From Costus lasius (taxonomy: Eukaryota; Streptophyta; Magnoliopsida; Zingiberales; Costaceae): DNA of 64,000 nucleotides. Positions 32,726 through 44,691 of this stretch are shown in pieces (the stretch's first letter is position 1; the number at the start of each line of letters is the position of its first letter). The notes under the pieces are model-generated. The model ran no database searches. It had not been told where the DNA came from and saw only the letters and a program-made list of their open reading frames with translations. The position numbers were made by a program, and so were the translations under genes. The stretch lies in assembly GCA_027563935.2 (NCBI GenBank), contig CM050448.1, positions 119,095,493-119,159,492 on the forward strand, written 5' to 3'.

Positions 32726-32730
32726 TCTGA
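32726..32730. repeat. Target-site duplication TCTGA (right)
   Basis: Exact match to 29288-29292. Confidence 0.9.
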
Positions 32731-33661
32731 CCCTTGGGTATAGAAACAATAGAAATTGCATAGCTAATAGCATATGCAAGATCCCCTCAAGTTTTCTTTC
32801 CTCTTTTGCTGCTCAAAGTTTAAAGGTGGTCGGTCAACTTCTCCACGGTCGTGATCCGTGGGAGAAGAGTCTTCCTGGGTGATCTTTCTAGAATTTGCTC
32901 ACACGAGGGCTTAAAAATTTACCTAAGAACAGCATATTTTTTCGTGCCTTCAGGTTCTTTTGTTCTTATTTTAATTCTGTTATTATTGTTGATTAATTAA
33001 AAATAGTTTAATCTATTCTCGTGCTAACAGTTTAAACTAGGATAACCCAAGTCATGCAAAATTTAGTGAATCATTAATTCGTTTACCTAAATAGATCCCC
33101 CATCATCAATCATTATGTTAAATGCAATTAAAGAATTTAATGTTGGAAGAATCATAAGATAATGGAAATTTTTTTCCTCAATCCCTTTAATTTGAGGGTA
33201 CTAACTTTAATTAAAGGGTACTAACTTTAGCTAATTAAGTAGAGACCCCTAAGAAGGTGTGATCATCATATCACATGTGGATGTGTACCAACGTGTTACT
33301 AACTACGTATATAACATTGTGGCACATCAATTGCTCTTGCCAATTGAATCCTCCTCATTCACTCATTGGCCCCCACCCACATATTAAATATGTCTATGTG
33401 TACTTAATACACAAAATTATTTATATATATATAGAGAGAGAGTTTAAATGGAAAGTAAAATTAACTTATATAAAATTTTATTAAATAATAATCATAAAAA
33501 AATTATGTATTTTCTAACAATTTAAATTAATCGAATAAAAATTGCCATCTAAAAACACACCAATAAAATTTGATAAGTCTTGCAATCACTGAATAATTTG
33601 ACAGGCTTTGGAGCAGACTTCTACGATGGGCCATATATTGCTAACCCAGGCCCAACATTAG

Positions 33662-33750
<89 letters not shown>

Positions 33751-33932
33751 CTAATCAAGAACACAGAACACAGAAGAAAAGAAACATATGGCTATTAAAT
33801 AAATATAGTTTCCTTAACATCGAATTGTTTGTTCTCCAATAAAATGCTTAGATTTTTTTTTTCAAAATAAAATCGCATTTTTATTTTTATTTTTAACTAA
33901 TAAAATGGCACATAGAGTCGTTTCATACTAGG
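32731..33932. other. AT-rich intergenic DNA with microsatellites
   Basis: No gene seen. It contains a TATA/GA tract at about 33421-33442 and the long (AT)n listed separately. Confidence 0.5.
33664..33749. repeat. (AT)n microsatellite, about 85 bp
   Basis: Uninterrupted alternating AT, self-complementary. Confidence 0.95.
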
Positions 33933-35110
33933 TGTCACGCCCTGTATTACAGGGATACACGAATTAAATTTTTAATTAATTATTACAATGATTCAATTGT
34001 CACATAGGGCTTAAATTTATGGTTCGATTCGTCCAAATTCAATGTGACCGGCAGGGGTATACCCGTGCGTGTCCCTCAACCTCACGAAGGAGTTCTGACC
34101 TTCGTCCAGAGAAAGGAGAGAGAAAATTACGTCAGCTATAATTCAAACGAAAAAGGGAGAAGGAAATTCACCTAAATCAGATCGGATCCTCGGCTCTGAA
34201 CCTGAACCCAAAATCTGCCCAGGCTCGCATCCGAATTCTAGGTCAATGCTCGATTTCGGTCAACGCCCGCCTGTGTCTGAAATCGAGCACCCAATCCTGC
34301 TCGTAGTTCGCTTCTGTCGCCGTGCCGATGAATGGGAAGGCCACGCCTCGCCTCTGGCAAGCGTCGCTCTTCCCCCTCTGCTTCTGTGCGATGAGCGCTC
34401 GACACCACGTTCGAGCCCGGTGTTCGCCCAAGGTCTGTGACCTGGGTTTGTCGGAATCACTGGGGGAGCGGGGGCGATGGGAAGAGGGGGAGGCGTCGCG
34501 TCCTTCCAATGAGCCCGTCGACGATGTTCCTTTCTGTCGAACGGGCGTTGGGCGTGTGCTTCGTCAACAGGGGACCCTTCGTCCGCCTAATATCACCGCC
34601 CCAAGTCTGCCCGTATCGAGCAGAGGGAAGGATGAAGACGAAGGAGGAAGACGGGGAGAGTTTGCTGAATTGACGGGAAGGGAAGGCAGGGGAACGTCGA
34701 CGACGAGGGCACTCCGAACAATCCACCCTTACTACCGGAGCACCTTTGGTGAGAATCACCACTTGCCTTCGTCGGATTCGTCGAGCCGCTGTCAAAAGGA
34801 GGAGTGGACGGGAAAAAGGAGGGTCAAGGTTCGATCTCAACCTTGCCCGCCCAATCTTACCTCTTTCCCGTTTGCCTCCTTTGGCTCAGCCGTCCGCCTT
34901 CTTTAGTTCAATCTCTCCTCACACGGACGTGGGTTTTACCTCTCTAGCAGTTCGTTTCCTCCCTTTTCCGTCAACTAGGTTAGGGTCGATTTTGACCCTG
35001 ATCAACTGCCCATTTGACCGGGCTGGCTGGGTTGGGCTATAAATAGGGTTGGGTCTAACTAGGTCAATAGCTTAACGAGTAGAACAAATATGAATTTACG
35101 GATCTGAAAA
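33933..35110 (+). mobile_element. Possible LTR fragment
   Basis: TGTCACGCCCTGTATTAC at 33933 looks like the terminus of a gypsy LTR. A TATAAATAG box (about 35039) follows a GC-rich middle, as in an LTR U3. The other end and a duplication of the flank CTAGG could not be fixed, so this may be a truncated solo LTR or only a resemblance. Confidence 0.3.
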
Positions 35111-35212
35111 ACTCACTTCAATTTTGTTCTGATGTTTCATAATGAATCACTGAGTTACGAAGTCATAACATGTGAGTGCAACTGTGCCAGTCCAATAGGA
35201 GTTGTACATTTC

Positions 35213-36061
35213 GGCCCTGTATACCAGGATGGATATTAGGGCGGAAAGGACGGAAAAAGTGATTTTCCGTTGTATACCAGAGCAGATGGAAATGGGCGGA
35301 TGGATCACATGAAGGAAAATCGGGTGATTTTCCGCTGTTTTCCGATCCGCCCGATTCGGGCGGAAACACAACGCTCGCGTCGCAAACCTCGCCAGGTCAG
35401 CACGCCGCACTCGCCTCGACCTCACGTCGCCTCGCCTTCGACCTCCGACCTCGTGTCGCCTCGCCGCCACCCTCGCCTTGCCACCGCCTTCGACCTCGTG
35501 TCGCCTCGCCGCCACCCTCGCCTTGCCACCGCCTTCGACCTCGTGTTGCCTCGCCGCCACCCTCGCCTTGCCACCGCCTTCGACCTCGCCTCCAAACTCA
35601 CGTCGTCTCGCCGCTGCCTTGGCCTCGCCTTCGACCTCGCGTCGCCTTGCCTCGCCAACAACACCTTGCCAGCGACCTCGCCTCGCCTCCGACCTCGCGT
35701 CCAGCCTCGCCTCGCCGACTAAGCCTCGCCAGCGACCTCGCGTTCGGCCTCGCCTCGCCAGCGACCTCGCCTCGCCTCCGACCTCGCCTCACCTCCAACC
35801 TCACGTCCGGCTTCGCCTTGCCGACGACGCCTCGCCAGCGACCTCGCCCCGCCTCCGATGTGGCATCTGACCTTGCCTCGCCGACGACGCCTCGCCGACG
35901 ATACCTCGCCAGCGACCTCACCTTGCCGATGACGCCTCACCAGCCCAGCCCTAGTTTAGTCACGTGATTCTCACGTGACAAAAATTTCCATCCACAGCTA
36001 AATCCTTTCCCTCTACTAAATTCATCCCTTTGCTTTTCCGTCCCTGCTAGTAAACAGGGCC
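35213..36061. mobile_element. CTCGCC-repeat block bounded by inverted termini
   Basis: Left end GGCCCTGTATACCAGGATGG; the right end in reverse complement reads GGCCCTGTTTACTAGCAGGG, about 15 of 20 identical. Between them lie GGGCGGA-rich text and about 550 bp of CTCGCC/GACCTCGCCTCGCC repeats. No transposase and no clear target-site duplication, so a non-autonomous TIR element is inferred, not shown. Long frames here on both strands are repeat artefacts. Confidence 0.4.
35449..35583. repeat. Three 45-bp tandem repeats (CTCGTGTCGCC...)
   Basis: Units start at 35449, 35494 and 35539 (CCTCGTGTYGCCTCGCCGCC...). They are nearly identical and grade into shorter CTCGCC repeats to about 35945. Confidence 0.9.
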
Positions 36062-36540
36062 CTGAGACGTCATTTCTGTGAATCACACAGATTATCTTGG
36101 AATTAAATCTATGGAAGAAACAATAGTTTCTAGTTTTGAAAGAGAAAGAAGAAGAAATAGTTCCTACCAAACATCACTGCTCTGGAACTGTAAAGAGCAG
36201 AAGATAATTAAACTTGTCCTCTTCAGTCCCTGTAAAGGAAGCATCATTCATCTGGCAATGGCATGATCATCTCTACGCGCACTGTATCAATATCCCTCGG
36301 ATTCTTGAACTGTATCCAGATAGCTGATCCTGTCAACTTCGCCTATGGATCGACTGAATGATACCAATCCATTGCATACCACATCGCCCCCAGCTGTAAA
36401 TTGGACTCCACATCTTGTCCTCATTAGGGGTACACATATCTTTCTTTCTTATAAACCTTTCCCTGTCACTATGGAGCAGTCAAAATCCAGTGAGCCGACT
36501 TTTGGGGGCCTCTGACCACCAATTGATGTTTCAGAACCAG
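36062..36540 (+). promoter_or_regulatory. 5' flank and leader of the HD-Zip gene
   Basis: Directly follows the inverted-end repeat block. The frame is open upstream of 36541, but the protein family starts at MTxNGM, so this is read as leader. No clear TATA box chosen. Confidence 0.4.
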
Positions 36541-37571
36541 ATGACCTTTAATGGAATGCCACCGTTCTTCCCTGCAAACCTGTTGGTGCAGATTCCTCAA
36601 GAATTAGAAGGTGAGAAGCATTGCGTTAGTGGAAGCTATCCTCGGGACTTGAACATGGAGGAGGACATCTCAGACGACGGATTGCCTGCAGCAGGGGAGA
36701 AGAAGAAGAGGCTCAGCTTGGAGCAAGTGAGGACACTGGAGAGGAACTTTGAGCTGGGGAACAAATTGGAGCCGGAGAGGAAGGTGGAATTAGCCCGGGC
36801 GCTCGGGTTGCAGCCCAGGCAGGTAGCCATTTGGTTTCAGAACAGGAGGGCGAGGTGGAAAACCAAGCAGCTGGAGAAAGACTACGAGGAGCTAAAGAGG
36901 CAGCTTGATGCCATGAAATCTGAGAATGAAGACCTGCAAGCCCAGAACAAGAAGCTTCTCTGTCAGGTACATGAAATTTACAGTGCCCATTAATGAATTC
37001 CAGTCGATCAGATCTTGAATGTTTTGATTTTTACTGTTTTGCAAACTGTAGCAACTCAACAAGATGTGCGCACGATGATTTGAGCATTTATGCTCATCAT
37101 TCGAGCACTTATGACAGTGTAAAAACCTAATTAGCATCCACTACATTTCACTTTTGATTGAGGATAGATGTGCAGTTAGTGATGAGAAACTTGAGCTGAG
37201 TTCAAGAGAAAGGACTAACTGAAATTTTGCAGCTTTTGACTTTCAAGGGGAAAGAAGCCTTGGAGCCCATCAATTTGAACAAGGAAACAGAGGGATCATG
37301 CAGCATTAGGAGTGAGGACAGTTCTGATGTCAATTTGGAGATCTCAAGAGCTCCACCAATGCATGACAGCCCTACAGATCCCCTCCAGGGAAGAATCTTC
37401 TTTCCATGTTACAGGCCACCAAGTGCTTCCCGACCTAATACTTCCTCCAAGTCAGACACAGCTAGGTTTGAGAACAACATCCAAGAAGAGAGCTTGTGCA
37501 ACATGTTCTGCAGCACAGATGACCAATCTGCCTTCTGGGCATGGTCAGATCAACACAACTATAATCACTAG
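36541..37571 (+). CDS. HD-Zip class I transcription factor (ATHB13/ATHB23-like)
   Basis: Nuclear DNA-binding protein expected to bind CAATNATTG-type sites as a dimer. Two exons, 36541-36966 and 37233-37571, donor CAG/GTACAT, acceptor TTTTGCAG, joined in frame; 254 residues. The start [15 protein letters not shown] fits the N-terminus of this clade (MTCNGMAFF...). Homeodomain at about 54-108: [19 protein letters not shown] through helix 3 [11 protein letters not shown]. The leucine zipper begins at L111 with L118, M125, L132 and L139. The second exon has the clade marker [16 protein letters not shown] and ends [18 protein letters not shown], matching the C-terminal tryptophan motif of ATHB13-type proteins. 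No defect seen. Arabidopsis relatives act in leaf shape and stress responses; that role is not shown here. Confidence 0.94.
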
Positions 37572-40138
37572 TTCTCTTTACGAGGACAAGAGAGCAAAGA
37601 CCTCAACAAGTGTGCAGTTGACTTCAATTGTGACCCTAGCATTTGCATGGCATGAAGAAGAAAGATGCCGACTGCTCTATTTGAATCGGAAATAGGAGGG
37701 AGCCAGTGAGATAATAAATAATTGTTCATGGTCAGATATCTGTCGTGAGTCAATCAGTGTGTCATTTCTCACAGCATGTGGTGTTCATATTATTTAGAAC
37801 GGATTACAGAATTTTTGTAGTGTGGTTCAAAGTTATTTGCTGAACCATGAACTCATTCACGGTTTCTGATTTCTGTGTGGTTCTTCTTTTTCACTTAGCC
37901 CTAGTTCTTGAATGTAGGTTAGTTCAGCTGCCCAATCATGAATAGTAAAAGAAGCCTAAAGTTGAGAAAGCACCTAAGTAGGAGTGCAGATGGAACAGGA
38001 GGAAGGTAACAAAGTGTTTAGAAAAAGCTCTGTATGCAGTTGGTGCAAAAGGTTCTTATGACAGGGAAACCTCTCTTTAATCTCACACTGTAGTCCACTA
38101 TCTTTCACCTATTTACAATGATGGTGCCACATTGCAAGTTCATGTCTACTATCTGCCAAACAACCAGATTGCTAATATTCCCTCACTACTACAAGATTTT
38201 GCCAGATTAAAATCATTGAAATTGTGATGCTGTAGATTGACCTCAAGTTTACTTCTCTTCTGATGCAAAAGAAATGATTGAACTTCAAAATGGGGATGAA
38301 AGGTCTGTAAGGAATGTAGCGCATCTATTATCTAAGACTGGCCCCAGCAGAATCTGAAGGCTGCATGGTTGTGCTGCATCCACATGTAGCACACTGAATT
38401 CTTGTAATTGATGGAGGCCAGTTGAAGAAACTAATGAATTAACTCACTTTAATCTTGCAGCCTAGTAGGTCAACAACTCTCCCTGTTCTTCCTACTCTAA
38501 AGATGTACTGACAAAAAAGTTCTCTTGCCTCTTTTTGGTCATAAACTTCAGATCCAGAGGCTGAAGTAGGGAAGGGACAAGGTAATCAGCAGAAGATTGG
38601 ATGCAATGATGCAAGACATTTGTATTGGGATTCGGTACTAAAAGCAACAGTTATAAGATCATAAATTGGATGCAAAGTTATTCAACCCCCTTGTGTTTAT
38701 GGATAATTGTAAAAGTTAATGGTTTTCAGATAGATCTCTTTGTCTTTCTCTCAATGTTTACTGACAGATCTAAGCAAACAGGAAGAGGATGGCGACACTG
38801 TTGCCATGGTTACTGGCAAAGACATGGGGGTCCTGATCCATGTGGATGAATAGTGATCAAGGTGTCATATTAGAGGAAATGTCGATTTCAGACAACGATA
38901 TGCACTGGAAAGAGTCAAGAAGTGGATGTCTATGGAAAATAGCATCTTCTGATCGATGCATGTGTTGCTCTTCAGCATGAGGAAGCATTTTCAGTAAGGG
39001 CAGCTCGATCTATGGCCTCAGTCTCAGTGGAAGAAATCATCTGGGGTTTTTTTTAACACTGAGAGACAAGTAGCCTATGCAAAAAAATTAACGGTTCTCT
39101 TTTCATGAACAAGAGAATAAATCATACAAGTGATGAATGGCATCGGATTCTTTTGACAGGGGGCCGACCAGTTTTGTAGTGAAGATCACTCTCACTCTCT
39201 TTAAACAGATGTTTAGGTGTTTATGCACTGAGATCATCTTGGGACACAGTTCTTTTTTTTCTTGGGTGGGGGATACTGTTCCAGACAGGCTAACAACACC
39301 TCCCCCACAGTCCTCTTTTTACATCCAGAAGAGGAAATTTGAGGAATCTGGTACATACATCTGAAAATCATGTGGTTTAGCTGACATCTACCTCGCCTAT
39401 TTACATGGAGGAAGTAGTTGAGTTCTCTTGGGGGAAATTTACCAGAGTACAAGATTTTTAGACAAGGAAAATGCTCATCTTTCTGACATTAATCATAGAG
39501 GATTTTTTTTTTGTTTGCTTCTTCTACCGAACAGCTTTGGAGGGGTGGTGCTTTGATGTAAATGCACAAAACCAAGAGATCTCTGCACTAAATCACCTTC
39601 CTCTTAGTCATGTAATGAGTAATCATCTATTATAAGATCATAATGCCATCAGTTTTATGATTAAAGTAAAAAAAAAAATCGACACACTGTAATAAATATC
39701 ACATGTACATCAATGATAAAAATGAATGCCTAATATTTAATATATCCTGGAATGAAGTCTCTTCTCTTGAACATGCAGTATATCATGTACCAACAAGCAG
39801 TATATCATGTACCAACAAGCAGCGGATGAATGGGACATTTCAATAAGAAAAAACTGCCGAACTGTCATAAAGTTTCAATACAAAGTTGCAAAAAAGCAGT
39901 AGAAGAGTAATTCTTTACATGTGAAAAGGCTCTGAACTCTCTAATTTGGACAATAGGACTCGTGAGAAAGTAACAACAGAGCTTTACCAAGAAACAAACC
40001 AAACAATGACAAAGAACAAACAGATGAGAAGCAACAGACAACCAGGAAGCTTTGATAAGATTAAACAAAGTAAATATTTGAAGAATCTGATGATTTTTTT
40101 ATTGTTATGCACACCCACCTGAAGCTCTATTATGTCAG
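37572..40138. other. Intergenic region between convergent HD-Zip and SBH genes
   Basis: No coding region recognised. Moderate GC transcript-like text with only short frames; probably both 3' UTRs plus spacer. Confidence 0.5.
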
Positions 40139-43100
40139 CTAGTCTTTTAGTATTCTTGCCTCGTATCCACCTTCCTGACGGCTCACTAAGCTGAATGGCA
40201 TGTAGGTTCCTAACAATCTATCCCATACTGAGAAGAAGGGCTGTGAGTAATTGTACTTTGTACCTTGGAGTTGATGATGGATGTCATGGTAGGCAGTGTT
40301 GTTCTGAAAGATGATGTGGAAAATGTTTCCGGGCAGCCAAAGGCCACAGTGGTCATCCACAGTCTTGATTACAGCAAAACAGAAGAAGAACACAGACGTC
40401 CTTGCCGTCATCCCTGAGATCAGGAATGAGATGGCCCCACCGAAGGTATCAAGGAGAAGACCCTCCACTGGGTGATTGTAAAGAGCACCTATAGCATAAG
40501 GAACGATGAGTCTATGATGCTGAGAGTGGACATAGCGGTACAAGAACTTGTTCTGGTGCATGTATCGGTGAATGAAATATTGCCATGTATCCATTATGAA
40601 CATTGCCAACAAGATTTGGATCAGCTGGACAAGACTGGGTGGTTGAGTTACGCTAGCTGCAGAACTTGGATTAGCAGTAACCTGCAATGTGAATATACTG
40701 ATCAACAAAAATAACTTTGGTCACAATTTCGGGGGTTATACATGCTTCAAGAATACCTCAACATTTATAAGAAAAAAGAAAAAGGGTGCGACGGTATAGC
40801 TTGTATGCAAATGGCGCTTAATAATGCATGTATATGACCAAGTTATAGATAGTAGATGTATGTGACTAGCGCCCCCAAATTTAATCACAATAGAGATTCC
40901 CTACCAGTTAACCAATATTCAATCACAGACACTATTGGAAGTCGGTCGGAGTCCAAATGCAAGACATATAATGTCATTAGGCATACACAAGACTTATATC
41001 CGATTTGGTATTATGCCATTTGTAAGAACTTAGATCTCTCCAGGAAAGGACTAGCCAAGAGTCATCTCCTGTATGCTCATGGATACTAAAATATGAAGAC
41101 TACATTTTCAATGTGGAATAGTATACAGCAAATTGTTCTTGCCCCAAAAGCCCTATATTCTCATCAGATTTATCAAATCACAACAACAGAATAAGTTAGC
41201 TTGAATATAATAATAATATGACTATCCTATAACCAACCAATACAGAAGCAATGCACTTGTAATACACACAAATACAGAATTGGATTGGATCATTGTCTAC
41301 AAACACCAAAAAAGGGTGTAACCAGTGTAATACTCGAGAACAGGAAACTAAACTTTCGATGGAGCACACGTAATGCTAACAAATTAGTGACCATCCTGAT
41401 CCCTTAATATTCACGATAGACTTACATCAGCTTATATATTTTTTATGTCAGAGAACACCGGCAAGAACTAGATTTAGCTGTCAGAAATGCACTAATGCAA
41501 GCTGTGTACCAAGAAGAATAAGATTCAACACTGCCGATTCAGCGTAAGTCTCAATATGTTTTCCCGTAGGCAGTAACTAGTAAGTACAAACTCAACGAAG
41601 TCTATAAGGTAGCTATAGTTTAGATGTTTAAATCCCCAATAAAATATCATGTATGTTGCACGAGTTTTACATCAGTTAAAACACCTTTATCTGAAGATAA
41701 GGGATTACTAATCCATGCAGAAAATTTCTACCATACTATCAGATTGACAAGTGATTGTGTAAACAAAATCTCTTTTGTAAAACTGAATATTAACCAAACT
41801 AGTAAATTAAAAGTCAATCTTAATTCACTTGCTGCTTACAGTAGAGATACAATTAATGCTACCAAAAAATAAGGTGGATTCCATCGTTATTGAATTCGGT
41901 CAACATTAGACCAGTCCTCAAAACATTTTTGGCAATCAAGTCATTAAGTTTTGATAAACGTTAATGTTGCCCTGTCATCAGCTGTAAGACAACTAAAAGA
42001 TGTCTTCTGGCTGGGGGTGTCCAAATTTCGTATTAACCTGAAAAACCAAATTAAACTGAATTTTCAGTTCAGTCAGGCTTTCCCTTAATTGATCAGTTCG
42101 GTTAGGGTTTGAAAAAATAAATAAATAAAAGTCAGCTCAATGTTTTGATTAAAACCATTCTTTTCCTAGGAATATCGATATTATATCATCATTTTACTTT
42201 AAAAGTTAAAAATAAAGATGAAAAATGTAAAAGAATTGTATTTTTTTTATACATTTGTGTGTTTTATAACTGTTTTTATATATCTTCGTTATAAGTGCAG
42301 AAAAAAAATAAAATCTCAAATTTTAATTTAAATCAAACCAAATCCAAAAGTGTTTATTCATTTAGATTAGTTCGCTGTGAGTTCAATTTCAAATTTAGGT
42401 GGAGACAAAAATAATCAATCTAACCTGCTTCAGTTCAGAACGGGATACCCTACATGTAGGTAGTCCAAAACTACAAGTTCTCAAATTGAACGTTTTTTTT
42501 TTGTTGATAGAAGGTATAAACATGTCAAGTGACCCCATTGACAAACTTCCCATGTGTTGAGATGACTGGACATCTTTACGAGCGGACAGTGTTTTCTATT
42601 CAATGTTTTCTGATAAAAATCCTCCACTGAACTGAGTAAACAGGAGACATCATATACTTGACTTAAGACCACTATTCCAAATTAGTAACACAAAATCAAC
42701 ATGATGTACTTTCAGAGTCACATCTCAACAAACAAAGGCGAATATTTAAAACATGCCAAGGTATTTGTACATGCCATGGGTCTTACTCTAACAATTTAGC
42801 TTCGTTAGGGCAACCTCACATGTCAAGTCTCTTTCCTAAAGTTAAATGTTCATCAATATCCTGCAAAAATAATCCTAATCATAGAGACAAGACTCAAAGC
42901 TAACACAACGCACTTCCACATACTGAATACCACCCCTATTGAGAGTACAGGCTTCAACCTACTTACTGTGAGGTTGCTTAATTTTGTGATGAATTGCTAA
43001 CTATTTCAAATACTTGAAAGGATTTTAGCAATTGAAACAAGGATTTCTTATTGAAACATCATAAAAGTGACCGCTTGTGGACTTAAACGACTCACCATGA

Positions 43101-43326
43101 ACATCAGCCCAGCCACTGTGGCCTGAACCAGCTGCTGGAGCAAAACACCCTTGATCACGGAGGATAAGGGCACCATGTTCTTCTGCTCCTCTTCCTTTCT
43201 GGTGTGCAGCCGGTACTGATCCAATGGGGGCAATAGCTGATACATTCCTGCGTACAGCCAATAGACTACGATAGGGGCAAAAGTGCCCATCAATTCATCG
43301 CTCATGTACCTTTCCCAGAAGACCAT
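40139..43326 (-). CDS. SBH: Sphingoid-base (sphinganine) C4-hydroxylase
   Basis: ER membrane di-iron enzyme that hydroxylates C4 of dihydrosphingosine to make phytosphingosine for plant sphingolipids. Two exons on the minus strand, 43326-43096 and 40681-40139, with a 2.4-kb intron (donor ATG/GTGAGT, acceptor ATTGCAG); 257 residues, against about 260 in Arabidopsis SBH1. The N-terminus MVFWERYMSDELMGTF fits the family start. The histidine boxes of the fatty-acid-hydroxylase/sterol-desaturase fold are all present: HRYMH (about 115-119), HSQHH (129-133) and HDIHH (209-213), plus LYNHPVEGLLLDT and VDDHCGLWLPGN. Several hydrophobic segments precede the boxes. The C-terminus is shorter and ends RILKD. 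The intron shows no recognisable gene. Expected to act with sphinganine synthesis in the ER; no related neighbour is present. Confidence 0.95.
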
Positions 43327-44691
43327 CTTCGACGGGATGAAGAACTAGAGAAAAAGCTTCTCCTTTGAGGTCGAATTCACGATACCTGTTAATTCAAAAC
43401 TAGAATCCACATGCAGTACAGCAGACTAGCAGAGTTCTTCTGCATCACAATCTATTTGCAGATATTGCAAAGTTAGGGTACAATTTACATCAAGTTAGGT
43501 ATTCATACAAGAGGGTCGGAGAATACCTTAATCTCATGACCAGGGTTTCCTTGGGCGCCACAGGAGAGGACGAAAATTGAATACTTGTGGCACCACACGA
43601 TGCGGATCCAGCAACTGCAGCAGCTTCCAGTAGTGAAAGCCGCAAAAAGATCGAAACTTGGAGATAGTTCTTATAAATCAAGCTTGTTTGCGATTAGCAG
43701 ATCTGAAGGGAATCGAATGGTGGAACTCAGTGCTGGCAGAGTGACGGAAAGTCTGCGCCTTCTCTCGCAACTGGCGGAACTAGAAAAAAGCGACCTTTGA
43801 GTTAAGCATCCCGCAACGCCATTTCCCGTTTCTTCTGCAGGTAATTTCTCTGAACTATAATTGATATTGCTATCCTCCTTCTATGATCTAAAAATTAAAA
43901 AGCAGTGCCAGACGTGCTCTGTAGTGCTGCTAATCTTGTTATAAACCATGGATTGGATAGACAGTATAATTAGTAGCAATTTGAAATGATTTTTCTTCGT
44001 CTCCTCGAGAATCTTTCCTCGCTGTTTCTGATAAATAATTGAGTTCCCATGTGATATACGTGATGATTAGATTACTGCAGCTGGGTGCATGATCTCAAAA
44101 TTGAATCTTTTGTGCAGTAGACAAGTTTTTATTTTTAGAAAAGAAGGAAATTAGATGACGGATGTCTCAGCTCTGAAGGTAAGCAAATGAGTCGAATGAG
44201 ATTCAACCGATAACAATGTTCCATACAATTGAAGGCACAAGATATAACCACGGAAAGTGCAAGCAAATGATCGGAACGCACGTTGACTTGCTTACAACAG
44301 TTGACTTTGTGGAATTGTAATCAATTATTTCAATACTGACAACTAATCAGTGTTCAAAGTGCACTAGCACTTGGATTGAAACCCATATATACATCATACA
44401 ATATTGCACTAAGACTTATTAAAATCACATGAACAACAATTATTGATGAGAACCTAAGCATGAAAATTCAAGGAATGGAATCCTTCAAAGCCCACAGCTA
44501 AGACGGATTCTTAATACTTCCGACTCCAATTTTCAGTAGGAGCGAGTACAAACCAAATTGGACAAGATAAAGAGTTCCAAAAGACAGATTCAAGAACAAA
44601 CAATATAGACAACCTGTTCTAAACACACCCCACCTCCCCTCTTTTCTCATAAGGCAATTGAGGTCGAGAATATTACACATCTGATCAGAGC
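43327..44691. other. SBH promoter/leader and spacer to the next gene
   Basis: No coding sequence I can support. 44498-44690 is probably the 3' UTR of the downstream minus-strand gene. Confidence 0.5.

Noticed and set aside
35147..35967. Frames of about 100-150 residues in the CTCGCC block
   Set aside because: The same simple repeat is read in several frames on both strands; not protein coding.
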